Shown one piece after another: positions 1 to 8,156 of a stretch of DNA of 64,000 nt. The stretch comes from Luteolibacter rhizosphaerae (GTDB taxonomy: Bacteria; Verrucomicrobiota; Verrucomicrobiia; Verrucomicrobiales; Akkermansiaceae), in the NCBI RefSeq assembly GCF_025950095.1, contig NZ_JAPDDR010000019.1, forward strand, positions 1 through 64,000. The letters run 5' to 3'. How positions within the stretch are numbered: position 1 is the stretch's first letter; the number at the start of each line of letters is the position of its first letter. The notes under the pieces were generated by a model that saw nothing but the letters and a program-made list of their open reading frames with translations, ran no database searches and was not told the DNA's origin. The position numbers and the translations under genes were made by a program.

Positions 1-90
1 ATCGAAACCTTTTACAACCCGGTGCGCCTCCACAGCTCGCTGGGCTATCAATCGCCCGTGGAATACGAACAATCCCTCAACCACAGCTAA
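1..90 (+). CDS. IS3-family transposase (OrfB), C-terminal end only
   Basis: The first 29 codons read through ETFYNPVRLHSSLGYQSP and end at TAA. The pattern (F/Y)NxxRxHSSLGYxSPxxYE is the conserved C-terminal tail of the DDE integrase domain of IS3-family OrfB transposases. The catalytic residues lie upstream of the window, so it cannot be said whether the element is intact. The terminal inverted repeat follows 10 bases after the stop, as expected for this family. Confidence 0.85.
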   Translation: METFYNPVRLHSSLGYQSPVEYEQSLNHS

Positions 91-127
91 CCCCCGAAAC
101 CGTGTCCGCGCTTTCAAAGTAAGATCA
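1..127 (+). mobile_element. right end of an IS3-group insertion sequence
   Basis: Downstream of the transposase stop, positions 101-127 read on the minus strand start TGATCTTAC and continue to GCGGACACG. This resembles the known IS3-group terminal repeat, which begins TGATCTTACCC and contains GTGGACACG. The element would therefore end at 127, with CGG at 128-130 as a possible 3-bp target duplication. The left end is outside the window. Confidence 0.75.
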
Positions 128-181
128 CGGTCAACGCACGAAGGGGCAATGTCAGCACATTCCGCTTCTTCATGGCTGCTC

Positions 182-221
182 GATTTTTGCGCCCTTCTGC
201 GCCTCTTCGCGGCAAAAAATC
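182..221. repeat. near-palindrome at the 3' end of the hydrolase gene
   Basis: GATTTTTGCGCC on the left and GGCAAAAAATC on the right are almost exact reverse complements, separated by about 17 bases of GC-rich sequence. The right arm overlaps the hydrolase stop codon, and on the minus strand a T-rich run follows the stop. It may act as a transcription terminator for the minus-strand gene or be a dispersed repeat. Confidence 0.4.
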
Positions 222-1257
222 ACTTCTTCCCGATCCTCACCTCATCCCCCGTCTTCACCCCCAGCATCTCCGCCGCGTTGCCGCGATTCACCACCACCGC
301 ACCCCAGCCGGACGGCGTCAGATACACCCCCGCCTTCCCCGCCTCCAGATCGCTCCAATACCGCACCACCTGCACCTCGATCTTCTTCGCCCCCTGCAGC
401 ACCGCGGTATCCCCGACCCTTAGCCCCAGCGTTTCAAAATCCTTCGCGACTAGATCGGTCGAGACATTGCCCCAGGATTCGGAAACCACCGTGACTTTCC
501 CCACCAAGACGCCGTCCTCCTTCCTCGCCGTGCTCGGGCGTTCCGGCGATCCCACGGTGCCATCTTTCTCCTTCGCGACTTCCTTGCCCTCGATCCAATC
601 GCTGACCGCCAGCACCCCGTTCAGGCGCTCGATGTCGGAGACGTTGCAGTGCCCCGGACGCTTGATCTCCCACAGCGCCACCTTGTCCGCTCCGACCTCC
701 TGCCGGTAGTGCTTCGGGTGGTCCAGTTCGGTTTCGTTGGTCAGGTGCAGCACCGGAACCTTCGGCTGGAACTTCAGCGCGGGGTAGTAGCGGCCTTCCT
801 CCCGCGAGGGATCGCCCAAGTAGGCACCCACCAGCACCACCCCGTCCACGCCTTCCATCGCGCCTTCCGCTATCAGGGTCCCGATCAGGCCTCCCATCGA
901 GCTACCCAGCAGCACGCTGCGCTTCGGCTCGCCGTATTGCTTCACCACTTGGGCACGCAGGTTCTTCAGGTCGGTGATGGCGTCCTCGACGATCCACCCG
1001 TTCCGCCGGTAGCTCGTCGCCGCGATCGCCCAGCCCTTCTCCAGGAGACCGGTCGCGAACTCGTCCTTCGCGTCGAAATCGCCGTCCAGCTCCCCGCCTT
1101 CCGGGCGGTAGCCGTGCGCGATCAGCACCAGCTTGCCCTCCCACTTCTCCGGCGTGGCGATCATGTACTTCGCCCCCTCGATCTCCCCGCGCGACACCTC
1201 GCCCTGCAGCGGCAGGATGGTTGCCAGCATTCCCAACAAAGCCCCGAGAAGTCTCAT
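220..1257 (-). CDS. secreted alpha/beta hydrolase fused to a SAM-hydrolase-type C-terminal beta domain
   Basis: The 345-residue product has a signal peptide (about residues 1-20). It then has an alpha/beta hydrolase domain with nucleophile elbow GSSMG (Ser120), an oxyanion-type LIAHGY strand end near 46-50 and a candidate catalytic His203 in RPGHCN. Residues about 249-345 do not belong to that fold. They read GKVTVVSESWGN, then GWGAVVVNRGNAAEMLG and GDEVRI, which matches the C-terminal beta-barrel of the DUF62/SAM hydroxide adenosyltransferase family (FGN and N-x-GNAA signatures). The N-terminal SAM-binding domain of that family is absent. Substrate unknown; an esterase or amidase acting outside the cytoplasm is likely. 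It stands alone, convergent with the IS end. Confidence 0.75.
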   Translation of the reverse strand: MRLLGALLGMLATILPLQGEVSRGEIEGAKYMIATPEKWEGKLVLIAHGYRPEGGELDGDFDAKDEFATGLLEKGWAIAATSYRRNGWIVEDAITDLKNLRAQVVKQYGEPKRSVLLGSSMGGLIGTLIAEGAMEGVDGVVLVGAYLGDPSREEGRYYPALKFQPKVPVLHLTNETELDHPKHYRQEVGADKVALWEIKRPGHCNVSDIERLNGVLAVSDWIEGKEVAKEKDGTVGSPERPSTARKEDGVLVGKVTVVSESWGNVSTDLVAKDFETLGLRVGDTAVLQGAKKIEVQVVRYWSDLEAGKAGVYLTPSGWGAVVVNRGNAAEMLGVKTGDEVRIGKK

Positions 1258-1407
1258 ATCCTCATCCTAGGAACCCTTTCCCACCCAAGGGGAGGAGAAA
1301 TCCACGCCTCCCTTGCGCCCTATTCTTCGCGAGCCGAGGGTGACATAATCTTCCCGGCTCTGTCCTGATCGCCGCTGCCCGTTCGTCGATTCATTGAAAA
1401 CCGACCC

Positions 1408-2178
1408 ATGAGCACCTCATTCACGGAACAAAACCAGAAGGCCGCCGCCGGACATCCGGTGGTGTCCCAAGCGGAATGGATCGAGGCTCGCAAGGAATTG
1501 CTGGCTAAGGAGAAGGAATACACCCGCTTGGGCGATCAGCTCAGCGCCAAGCGCCGGGAACTGCCATGGGTGAAGGTCGAAAAGGACTACGTTTTCGAAG
1601 GACCGGAGGGTAAGCTCGGCTTGGCGGATCTGTTCCAAGGCCGCAGCCAGCTCATTGTCCACCATCTCATGTTCACGCCCGGCGATACGGTCGCCTGTCC
1701 CGGCTGTTCCTATCAGGCGGACCACATTGCGGGCCCCCTCCAGCACCTGAAGCATCATGATGTGATGATCGTTGCCGTTTCCCGTGCTTCCTTGTCGGAG
1801 ATCGCCTCCTTCAAGAAGCGGATGGGCTGGCACTTCGACTGGGTTTCCTCCCACGGCACCGATTTCAACCGGGACTTCCGAGTTACCTTCACGCCGGAGG
1901 AAATCGCCACCGGCAAGATCGACTACAATTTTTCCACCTCACCTTACCTCTTCGAGGAACTCCCCGGCATCAGCGTCTTTATCAAGGGCGAGGATGGCAG
2001 CATCTACCGCACCTACTCCGCCTACTCCCGCGGGCTAGATGTCCTGATCGGTGCCCACCATTACCTTGATCTCACTCCGCTCGGTCGGAACGAGGAAGGC
2101 GATGGCAAGGACTGGGTCAAATACCACGACCGCTACGAGGAAGCCTCCGGGCCATCCTGCTGCCAGAGCGGAAAATAG
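1408..2178 (+). CDS. DUF899 family thioredoxin-like protein
   Basis: The 256-residue protein matches the DUF899 family, annotated as thioredoxin-like. Recognisable stretches are PWVKVEKDYVFEGPEG near residues 51-66, FQGRSQLIVHHLMF, the cysteine pair in ACPGCSYQ (about 96-103), MGWHFDWVSS and the C-terminal YHDRYEE. The CPGC pair could be redox-active, but the family has no established enzymatic role. No membrane segment is seen. It opens a run of five small co-directional genes (DUF899, DUF1428, VOC, SRPBCC, YCII) with gaps of 22-85 bp, so one transcript is likely. The start is ATG without a visible Shine-Dalgarno site. Confidence 0.88.
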   Translation: MSTSFTEQNQKAAAGHPVVSQAEWIEARKELLAKEKEYTRLGDQLSAKRRELPWVKVEKDYVFEGPEGKLGLADLFQGRSQLIVHHLMFTPGDTVACPGCSYQADHIAGPLQHLKHHDVMIVAVSRASLSEIASFKKRMGWHFDWVSSHGTDFNRDFRVTFTPEEIATGKIDYNFSTSPYLFEELPGISVFIKGEDGSIYRTYSAYSRGLDVLIGAHHYLDLTPLGRNEEGDGKDWVKYHDRYEEASGPSCCQSGK

Positions 2179-2235
2179 AATTCTCCTGAAACCGAAACCC
2201 CGCCTCCCGCGGATAAACACCAACCCCAAATAGCC

Positions 2236-2598
2236 ATGTCTCTATACATTGACGGATTCGTACTGCCGCTGCCCAAGGATAAGATCGAAGCCTACAAGGA
2301 AATGTCGTCGAAGGCCTCGAAGGTCTGGAAGGAATACGGCGCCATCGAATATCGCGAATGCGTCGGCGATGACCTCGACATCAAGGATGTGCTCAGCTTC
2401 CGCACCCTGGCGGGCGCCGGTCCGGACGAAACGGTCGTTTTCGCCTACATCGCCTACAATTCCCGCGAACATCGCGACGAGGTGAATGCCAAGGTGATGG
2501 CCGATCCCCGGATGAACGAGATGTGCGGCGAGGCCGGCATGCCCTTCGACTCCAAGAAGATGGCCTACGGCGGCTTCACCACCTTCGTCGAAGGCTGA
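2236..2598 (+). CDS. DUF1428 family protein
   Basis: The 120-residue protein is full length for DUF1428 (YbaA-like), a small ferredoxin-like dimeric alpha/beta fold. Diagnostic segments are the N-terminal YIDGFVLPLPKDKIEAYKEM, then WKEYGAIEYRECVGDD and a C-terminal RMAYGGF-like motif, here KKMAYGGFTTFVEG. No catalytic residues are known for the family. It lies 57 bp after the DUF899 gene and 85 bp before the VOC gene, within the putative small-protein operon. Confidence 0.9.
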   Translation: MSLYIDGFVLPLPKDKIEAYKEMSSKASKVWKEYGAIEYRECVGDDLDIKDVLSFRTLAGAGPDETVVFAYIAYNSREHRDEVNAKVMADPRMNEMCGEAGMPFDSKKMAYGGFTTFVEG

Positions 2599-2683
2599 GT
2601 CCGGAAAAAATCACCGGCCTTGTCCGATTCCCTCCCCGCCATTCGTCGGATTGACGAAACCAACCATTCCTCCTCCACCACCA

Positions 2684-3100
2684 ATGAAGATTGAACCTTA
2701 CCTCTGGGGCTTTTCCGGTCGTTGCGAAGAAGCCGTCGAATTCTACAAGCAAGCCCTCGGTGCCGAAGTCCAGATGCTCATGCGCTTCAAGGATAGCCCC
2801 GAGCCCTGCGGGGACGGGCCCATGCCCGATGGCGAGAAGATCATGCATGGCAGCCTCAAGATCGGGGATAGCATCCTGATGGTCTCCGACGGCCAATGCA
2901 CCGGCGACAAGGGCCCGAAGTTCGAGGGCATGTCCCTGTCCCTGAATCCCGCCACCGAGGCCGATGCCAACCGCATCTTCGACGCGCTCAAGGACGGCGG
3001 CGAGATCGGCATGCCGCTCGGCAAGACCTTCTGGTCACCCTGCTTCGGCATGGTCACGGACCGCTTCGGCGTCGCCTGGATGATCAATGTCGTGCCCTGA
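2684..3100 (+). CDS. PhnB-like VOC (glyoxalase/bleomycin-resistance) family protein
   Basis: The 138-residue product starts at the ATG at 2684. An upstream in-frame TTG at 2651 would add a proline-run extension that does not fit the family. The sequence KIEPYLWGFSGRCEEAVEFYKQALGAEV is the standard PhnB opening, and DSILMVSDG plus FWSPCFGMVTDRFGVAW is the characteristic end. PhnB-type VOC proteins are often mislabelled 3-demethylubiquinone methyltransferase; no methyltransferase motif is present. The ligand is unknown. It sits in the same cassette as YCII and SRPBCC proteins, a common pairing in bacterial genomes. Confidence 0.9.
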   Translation: MKIEPYLWGFSGRCEEAVEFYKQALGAEVQMLMRFKDSPEPCGDGPMPDGEKIMHGSLKIGDSILMVSDGQCTGDKGPKFEGMSLSLNPATEADANRIFDALKDGGEIGMPLGKTFWSPCFGMVTDRFGVAWMINVVP

Positions 3101-3136
3101 ACCCTGTTGCAGCCTTAACCCTATCCCCTCCCGGTC

Positions 3137-3679
3137 ATGTTGAAGAAAATACTCCTCATCCTCGCGGCCCTTGTGGTCGTGCTCTTCGCGGTGATTGCGA
3201 TGCAGCCGGCGGATTTCTCCGTCAGCCGCTCCACCACCGTGAATGCCCCGCCGTCCGCGCCCTTTGCCCAGGTGAACGACTTCCGCAACTGGGCGGGCTG
3301 GTCGCCGTGGCTGAAGATGGACCCGGATACCAAGGTCACCTTCGATGGACCGGCCGAGGGGAAGGGGGCCAAGTATGCTTGGGTGAGCCAGAAGACCGGG
3401 GAGGGGAACATGACCATCCTCGAGAGTCAGGCGAACGAGCGGATCCTGATCGACCTGATCTTCGTGAAGCCTTTCGCGGGCGATAACGATGTGGAGTTCA
3501 CCTTCAAACCCGAGGGCAATGGCACCACCGTTACTTGGACGATGACGGGCAAGAACAGCTTCATGGGTAAGGCCTTCAGCCTGTTCATGAGCATGGACAA
3601 GATGGTCGGCGGCGAGTTCGAGAAGGGCCTCGCCGATATCAAGGCCGCTGCGGAAGCCCCGGCTCCGGCCGCCAACTGA
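3137..3679 (+). CDS. SRPBCC (START-like, polyketide cyclase-type) protein with N-terminal membrane anchor
   Basis: The 180-residue protein has a hydrophobic helix at about residues 3-22 (LKKILLILAALVVVLFAVIA). A SRPBCC ligand-binding domain follows: SRSTTVNAPPSAPFAQVNDFRNWAGWSPWLKMDP is typical of the Polyketide_cyc2 group, and FTFKPEGNGTTVTWTMTG forms later strands. A short Pro/Ala tail ends the protein. The helix would place the ligand pocket outside the membrane or anchor it to it. It is 36 bp from the VOC gene and 22 bp from the YCII gene, so co-transcription is likely. Ligand unknown. Confidence 0.85.
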   Translation: MLKKILLILAALVVVLFAVIAMQPADFSVSRSTTVNAPPSAPFAQVNDFRNWAGWSPWLKMDPDTKVTFDGPAEGKGAKYAWVSQKTGEGNMTILESQANERILIDLIFVKPFAGDNDVEFTFKPEGNGTTVTWTMTGKNSFMGKAFSLFMSMDKMVGGEFEKGLADIKAAAEAPAPAAN

Positions 3680-3701
3680 CACCCGTTCACTCCTCAAGAC
3701 G

Positions 3702-4145
3702 ATGTCCGCCATCAAAAGTCACCACCCGGTTGGTTCCGCCGAGAACCCCGTCGCCGATCCGGTCCGCTACATGTTCCTCTTCCGTCACGGCACTTGGGAC
3801 AAGGACCTGAGCTCCGATCAAGTCAGCACCGTCATGGATGAGGTCGCCCTCTGGTTCGATGGAATCGCCAGCCGCGGCATCGTCATCGGCGGAACTCCGC
3901 TTTACGAAGGTGGGAAATCGATCGCGTTGAGGGATGGCCGCATCGCCGTCACCGACGGGCCCTTCGCGGAAGCGAAGGAAGCGGTGGCCGGCTATCTCAT
4001 CATCCAGGTGGAAACCGAAGATGAAGCGGTGGCCATCGCGCAGACCTCGCCGCTACTGAAGCATGGCATGATCACGGAGGTTCGCCGGATTGCCCCGGAG
4101 TGCCCGGTGCACGAGCGCCTCCGCCAGCGCGCCGCCACGGTCTGA
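3702..4145 (+). CDS. YCII-related (DGPF) domain protein
   Basis: The 147-residue protein carries the YCII/DGPF signature: YMFLFRHGTWDKDLSSDQ near the start, IVIGGTPLYEGGKSIALRDG in the middle and VTDGPFAEAKEAVAGYLIIQ with the diagnostic DGPF. YCII proteins are ferredoxin-like barrels of unknown physiological role. In many bacteria the gene is next to an ECF sigma factor and PhnB/SRPBCC genes. Here the partner genes are present but no sigma factor is adjacent. It is the last gene of the cassette, ending 5 bp from the convergent GH43 gene. Confidence 0.88.
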   Translation: MSAIKSHHPVGSAENPVADPVRYMFLFRHGTWDKDLSSDQVSTVMDEVALWFDGIASRGIVIGGTPLYEGGKSIALRDGRIAVTDGPFAEAKEAVAGYLIIQVETEDEAVAIAQTSPLLKHGMITEVRRIAPECPVHERLRQRAATV

Positions 4146-4150
4146 GTCCC

Positions 4151-5095
4151 TTAACGCCGCACCGGTGAGACCGGCGACTTTCCGTCGGTCATGCGGATCG
4201 TTTTGATCAGCCCCTTGTCGTCGTAGTCCACCTTCTCCACCGCGATCTTCCGGCCGCCGCGGAAGGGGCCTTCCTTCTTCGCGGTTTCCCAGCGGTGATA
4301 GACGATGAACCATTCCTTCGTGGACGGATTCTCCACGAAGGAATGATGGCCCGGGCCCTGGTGCTTCGCATCGCTTTCCAAGACGCAGCCGCGGTAGTGC
4401 CAGGGACCTTCCGGTGAACTCGCGGTCGCGTAGTGCACCGAGTAGCTGGAGTCGTTCCACTTTCCGTGGCTGTAGGAGAGGTAGTAAATCTTCCCGCGCC
4501 GGTGCATGAAGGCGCCCTCGGTAAACTTCTCCGGTTGCTTCACGGTCACCTCGCGCTTGAAGGAGACCATGTCCGGATTCATCTCGAAGACCCGCAGCGT
4601 CGCCCCGGCGCTGCCTCCGGCGTAGAACCACGCCCTATCATCCGCCGGGTCCACGAAGACCATCGGGTCGATCGCTTCGAATCCGTTTCCGCCGGTCAGC
4701 AGCGGTTTGCCGCTGTCGGTGAAAGGGCCGGTCGGGGAATCCCCCACCGCCACTCCGATCCGGCTGGGAGTGGGATCCTGTGGTCCCACCGAGTAGTAGA
4801 AATAGAACTTCCCGCCCTTCTCGGTCATCCCCGGCGCCCAAGCACCGTGCCACGGCGCGCCATCGGCCTTCACCCACGGCACCTTGTCCAAGTCGAGGAT
4901 CGTGCCCTCCCGCTTCCAAGTCCTGAGATCGGTGGAGCGGTAGGCCGCAAAAATGGGCCGCCGGCTCCGGGCCTCCGTCGGATACATCCAGTAGTCGCGC
5001 CCCGAAACCAGCGCGTGCGGGTCCGCTCCGTCCATCACCGGGTTCGCCGGTAGGGGTAGGATCAGGGCGATGGCAGCCAGCAGGCGGAGGAGCAT
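4151..5095 (-). CDS. secreted glycoside hydrolase family 43 protein
   Basis: The 314-residue protein has a signal peptide (about 1-18) and a single five-bladed propeller catalytic domain. The GH43 triad is visible: Asp25 in DGADPHA (base), Asp143 in EAIDPMVF (pKa modulator) and Glu193 in KFTEGAF (acid). Blade strands such as WAPGMTEKGGKFYFYYS and HHSFVENPSTKEWFIVYHRW fit arabinanase, xylosidase and related enzymes. The late HHS motif resembles the His that coordinates a metal in arabinan-active members. No carbohydrate-binding module is attached. It is monocistronic and convergent with the YCII gene. The polysaccharide substrate cannot be read from sequence. Confidence 0.88.
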   Translation of the reverse strand: MLLRLLAAIALILPLPANPVMDGADPHALVSGRDYWMYPTEARSRRPIFAAYRSTDLRTWKREGTILDLDKVPWVKADGAPWHGAWAPGMTEKGGKFYFYYSVGPQDPTPSRIGVAVGDSPTGPFTDSGKPLLTGGNGFEAIDPMVFVDPADDRAWFYAGGSAGATLRVFEMNPDMVSFKREVTVKQPEKFTEGAFMHRRGKIYYLSYSHGKWNDSSYSVHYATASSPEGPWHYRGCVLESDAKHQGPGHHSFVENPSTKEWFIVYHRWETAKKEGPFRGGRKIAVEKVDYDDKGLIKTIRMTDGKSPVSPVRR

Positions 5096-5167
5096 GCCCT
5101 CCGTTACCGTCCCAAGATGCCGACGTCTTGCGAAAATCTCGCCCTACAAACGAAAACCATCTGCCAA

Positions 5168-5203
5168 ACAAAAAGAAAGGCCCGCCCGCAGATGCGGACG
5201 GGC
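5168..5203 (-). terminator. rho-independent terminator of the DUF6515 lipoprotein gene
   Basis: On the minus strand the arm GCCCGTCCGC (5203-5194), loop ATCT and arm GCGGGCGGGC (5189-5180) form a 10-bp stem with one mismatch. They are followed by a T-rich run, CTTTCTTTTTG. It lies about 35 bp after the lipoprotein stop. Confidence 0.75.
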
Positions 5204-5238
5204 TGCTACGGCTGGGAAATAGTAATCCCGGCAGTGCC

Positions 5239-5736
5239 TTAGAAGGGACTTCCGACGATGATGTACCCACCGCCGCTCGATTGATAGTAGCGGTCGCCTG
5301 CACGGTAGTAACGTTGGCCGCGGTGATTCACCACCGTGTAGCCATTCGGGAGTTCGCGGATCACGGTCACGTTGCGATCACGGCCCGGTCCTGGGCCGGG
5401 GCCACGGCGATCCCAGTCCCGGTCGCGATCACGACGGCCGTCCCAGTCGTGGTCCCGATCATGATCGTGGCGCGGCACGTGACGATGCGGCGAATCTACC
5501 ACCACGTAGCTCCGGCCCTGCGGGCGGTAGTAGACGTTATTGTGGTAGTAGTAGCGGGTTCCTCCGATCACCTCGGCCCGATAGCCGGAGGGAAGCGTGT
5601 TGATCGTGTAGCCGGGGCGGTAGGCCGGTTCGACCACCGTGGTGCTGTGGCTCGGATAGGTATCCACCACACAGCTCGTAAGGAGAGCGCCGGACCCGGC
5701 AACAATCAGCATCAGCAAGGTTGATTTGGTTTTCAT
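5239..5736 (-). CDS. DUF6515-type lipoprotein
   Basis: The 165-residue product starts at the ATG at 5736, chosen because GAGAGGAGG lies just upstream (one of the few strong Shine-Dalgarno sites here) and because it opens a lipoprotein signal, MKTKSTLLMLIVAGSGALLTSC, with Cys22. The body has three related short Tyr-rich units (YYHNNVYYRPQGRSYVVVDSP, then RYYRAGDRYYQSSGGGYIIVGSP), as in DUF6515 proteins, separated by a low-complexity RDRDWD/PGPG linker. It is an outer-surface or periplasmic lipoprotein of unknown role. The gene stands alone and has its own terminator. Confidence 0.82.
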   Translation of the reverse strand: MKTKSTLLMLIVAGSGALLTSCVVDTYPSHSTTVVEPAYRPGYTINTLPSGYRAEVIGGTRYYYHNNVYYRPQGRSYVVVDSPHRHVPRHDHDRDHDWDGRRDRDRDWDRRGPGPGPGRDRNVTVIRELPNGYTVVNHRGQRYYRAGDRYYQSSGGGYIIVGSPF

Positions 5737-6159
5737 GGGCCTCCTCTCTTGCAGGCCCTGTACCCACTCCCCGGATGACCACGCATGGAATTGGCCTTCA
5801 GTTGCTTGGGAGAGCTTGCCGCATTCGTCTACTCCCTCACCCGGTGCAGGCTGCATCCGGACCGGCGTGCAGCCTGCATGGGAGAGAACTCATCGGGATG
5901 TCCGATTTTGCGACCTTGTTGTGAATTTCATTTATAGAAGGATGCGAGGTTAAGGTTATGGCTTCATGTCATATTTTCAGCATTTTTAAGCCATTTTCGG
6001 CATGGCTTCGTCCTTTTGCATGCAACTGATTATCTGGCGATTGCGTGAATCAAAAACAGGATTCATGAATGCCGGAATATTAGAGCATGTTAGGTTTTTG
6101 ATGTTGTGCTGAGGTTGCCGTTAGCTTAACCAGCGCCCCGCACTTTTACCCCCCTGCGG
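5737..6159. other. 423-bp intergenic region between divergent genes
   Basis: No convincing gene. It is more AT-rich than its surroundings from about 5910 to 6110. It must carry the promoters of the divergent lipoprotein and M48 protease genes. It contains an 11-bp perfect inverted repeat (5845-5878) and the palindrome ATTCATGAAT at 6061-6070. No -35/-10 pair could be assigned with confidence. Confidence 0.6.
5845..5878. repeat. 11-bp perfect inverted repeat
   Basis: TGCAGGCTGCA (5845-5855) and TGCAGCCTGCA (5868-5878) are exact reverse complements around a 12-nt loop. There is no T-run on either side, so a terminator is unlikely. It could be an operator or an RNA hairpin in the leader of the lipoprotein gene. 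Confidence 0.6.
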
Positions 6160-8010
6160 ATGACCCGCGATACCTTCAATTCCCTTGTAGCGGAGCTGGA
6201 TCGCTCGTGGAGCGACCAGCCGCGCGGGCTATTGCGGGAGACCTTGGCTTGGGTCGCATTGGGATATCTCGTCTTGCTCGCGGCGCTTTTCATGTGCGCA
6301 CTGCTCTTTGCCGTTGGCCTTTACGTGGCGGTAAAATTTCACGGCCCGACTTGGACTTTTGTCGCCGCGGTGGCGGCGCTTCTCGGTTCCTTGGCCTCCG
6401 TGCTGATCCTCGGGTCCCTGTGGGTGCGCTTCGTTCCGCCGGAAGGGATCACCCTGGACGAAGCCAGCCACCCCGAGCTGCACCGGGTCATCCGGGAGAC
6501 TAGCCGGGCTGCGGGGGGGATCCATCTGCATCAGCTCCTGTTGGATCCCGAGTTGAATGCCTCGGCGGTGCAGAATCCGCGTCTCGGGGTCTTCGGCTGG
6601 TATAGAACCTACCTGGTGATCGGCTTACCCCTGATGGAAGCGCTCAGCCCGGAGGAATTCCGTGCGGTGCTCGCCCACGAACTCGCCCATGTTTCCGGGC
6701 CGGACGGCAGGCTCCGGGCTTGGCTACACCGCACGCGGATGACTTGGGAAAGGATCGTCGGGCAGATCTCGGCCAGCCGCTTTTGCCCGGGACTCTCGAA
6801 GTTCTTCCACTGGTTCTGGCCGCGCTTCAATTCCCGGGCCTTCCTCCTTTCACGCTATCATGAACTGGAAGCGGACCGCGTTTCCGCGGAGGCCGTCTCG
6901 GCGGAGGCCCTGGCCTCCGGCCTACGCCGTCTGGCCATCCAAGCCAGCCGCTTGGACGAGCAAATCTGGCAGCCCTTGGAGCTCGCGATCCCGGGACGGG
7001 CGGAGCTTCCGGCGGATGTGATGAGTCGGGTTTCCTCGCTGATTCGCAGCGTTCCGGAAGCCGCCGAGGAGGAAAGATGGGCTGCCCAAGCCCTCGGGAA
7101 AACCACCGGCCTTCTCGACCAACACCCCGCCCTTTCGGATCGCCTGTCGCGCTTGGGCCAAGGCGAGCCTCTCCCGGGCCCTTTGGTCCCGGGTCATTCC
7201 GCCGCCGCGGAATTTCTGGCGCCGGAATTCGTGGCCTCCGCTCGCTCCCGATTCAGCGCTGCCTGGCTCGCAGGTGCCTTGGTCTCGCGGAAGTCGCTAG
7301 GCGGCAGCAGCAGTGCGGCGGCGGAATACCGGGCCGTGCTGGAATCTTGGAAACGGATTGCCTCCCTCTCGCGCATCGATGGCTTGGAGAGGCTCCAGCC
7401 GGAGATCGTCAAGCTGCTCGAACGCCGTCCGGACCATGCCGGAGCCTTGTTCCTGCGCGGATCTCATTTGGCGGAGAAGGGCCAGAAAAGCTCGACGGTG
7501 TTTCTGGAGAAGGCCGCCTCGGATCCCACCCTCGCGGTGAAATCCTATGAAACCATGGCCCGCTATTATTCCCGCTTCGGAGATCCCGATGCCGCTAAGC
7601 TTCTGGAAGCCCGGGCGGACCGCCATGAGCGGGAAATGCGTGAGGCCTTGATCGAACGGGGCAGCGTGGGCAAAGGTGATTCCTTTCTCCCCCACGATTT
7701 GGGCGAAACCGAGCTCGAGCTCCTGCGGGAGGTCTTGGCGACGGACCCCGCGATCCGCCGGGTCTGGTTGGGCGCCCGGGAGGTGAAGCACTTTCCTCGC
7801 TGGCGGCACCTCGTGCTGGTGGTGGAGCAGCGCTGGCCCGCCTTCAAGCCGGTCTCGGAGCGAATGCAGCAGCAATTGCTGGCCCGCGTGGCGGAGCGCT
7901 GGGAGGTGGACGCCTTCGTCCAGCCGCTGCGCTACGATGAGGGGACCAGGCCGATACTCCGGGCACTCCGGCGTCAGGTTGCGGATAGCGAGGTTTACCG
8001 CCGCAGGTAG
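6160..8010 (+). CDS. M48-family membrane zinc metalloprotease
   Basis: The 616-residue protein has two N-terminal membrane helices (about 33-59 and 64-90). A cytoplasmic M48 peptidase domain follows: zinc motif HELAH at 173-177 in EEFRAVLAHELAHVSG, and the third ligand in HELEAD (Glu236). The remaining ~370 residues are alpha-helical with repeated Ala/Leu-rich helices and may be TPR-like; they resemble no named domain that I recognise. HtpX/Ste24-type enzymes cleave membrane or membrane-associated substrates. The gene is monocistronic with a long upstream region. The terminator at 8157 is 150 bp beyond the stop. Confidence 0.85.
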   Translation: MTRDTFNSLVAELDRSWSDQPRGLLRETLAWVALGYLVLLAALFMCALLFAVGLYVAVKFHGPTWTFVAAVAALLGSLASVLILGSLWVRFVPPEGITLDEASHPELHRVIRETSRAAGGIHLHQLLLDPELNASAVQNPRLGVFGWYRTYLVIGLPLMEALSPEEFRAVLAHELAHVSGPDGRLRAWLHRTRMTWERIVGQISASRFCPGLSKFFHWFWPRFNSRAFLLSRYHELEADRVSAEAVSAEALASGLRRLAIQASRLDEQIWQPLELAIPGRAELPADVMSRVSSLIRSVPEAAEEERWAAQALGKTTGLLDQHPALSDRLSRLGQGEPLPGPLVPGHSAAAEFLAPEFVASARSRFSAAWLAGALVSRKSLGGSSSAAAEYRAVLESWKRIASLSRIDGLERLQPEIVKLLERRPDHAGALFLRGSHLAEKGQKSSTVFLEKAASDPTLAVKSYETMARYYSRFGDPDAAKLLEARADRHEREMREALIERGSVGKGDSFLPHDLGETELELLREVLATDPAIRRVWLGAREVKHFPRWRHLVLVVEQRWPAFKPVSERMQQQLLARVAERWEVDAFVQPLRYDEGTRPILRALRRQVADSEVYRRR

Positions 8011-8156
8011 GTCCTCCCCCACTCCGGAAAAAAGTTTCGGAATCTTTGAACATCAGGAGGGCTGGCCTGTCTGATCCTATGAAGACCGCGCACTGCGTGT
8101 GTTTTCATGTAAGGGTGAACAGCACATTGTCAGCCTGAAAGGGGTTGATGATTTTA

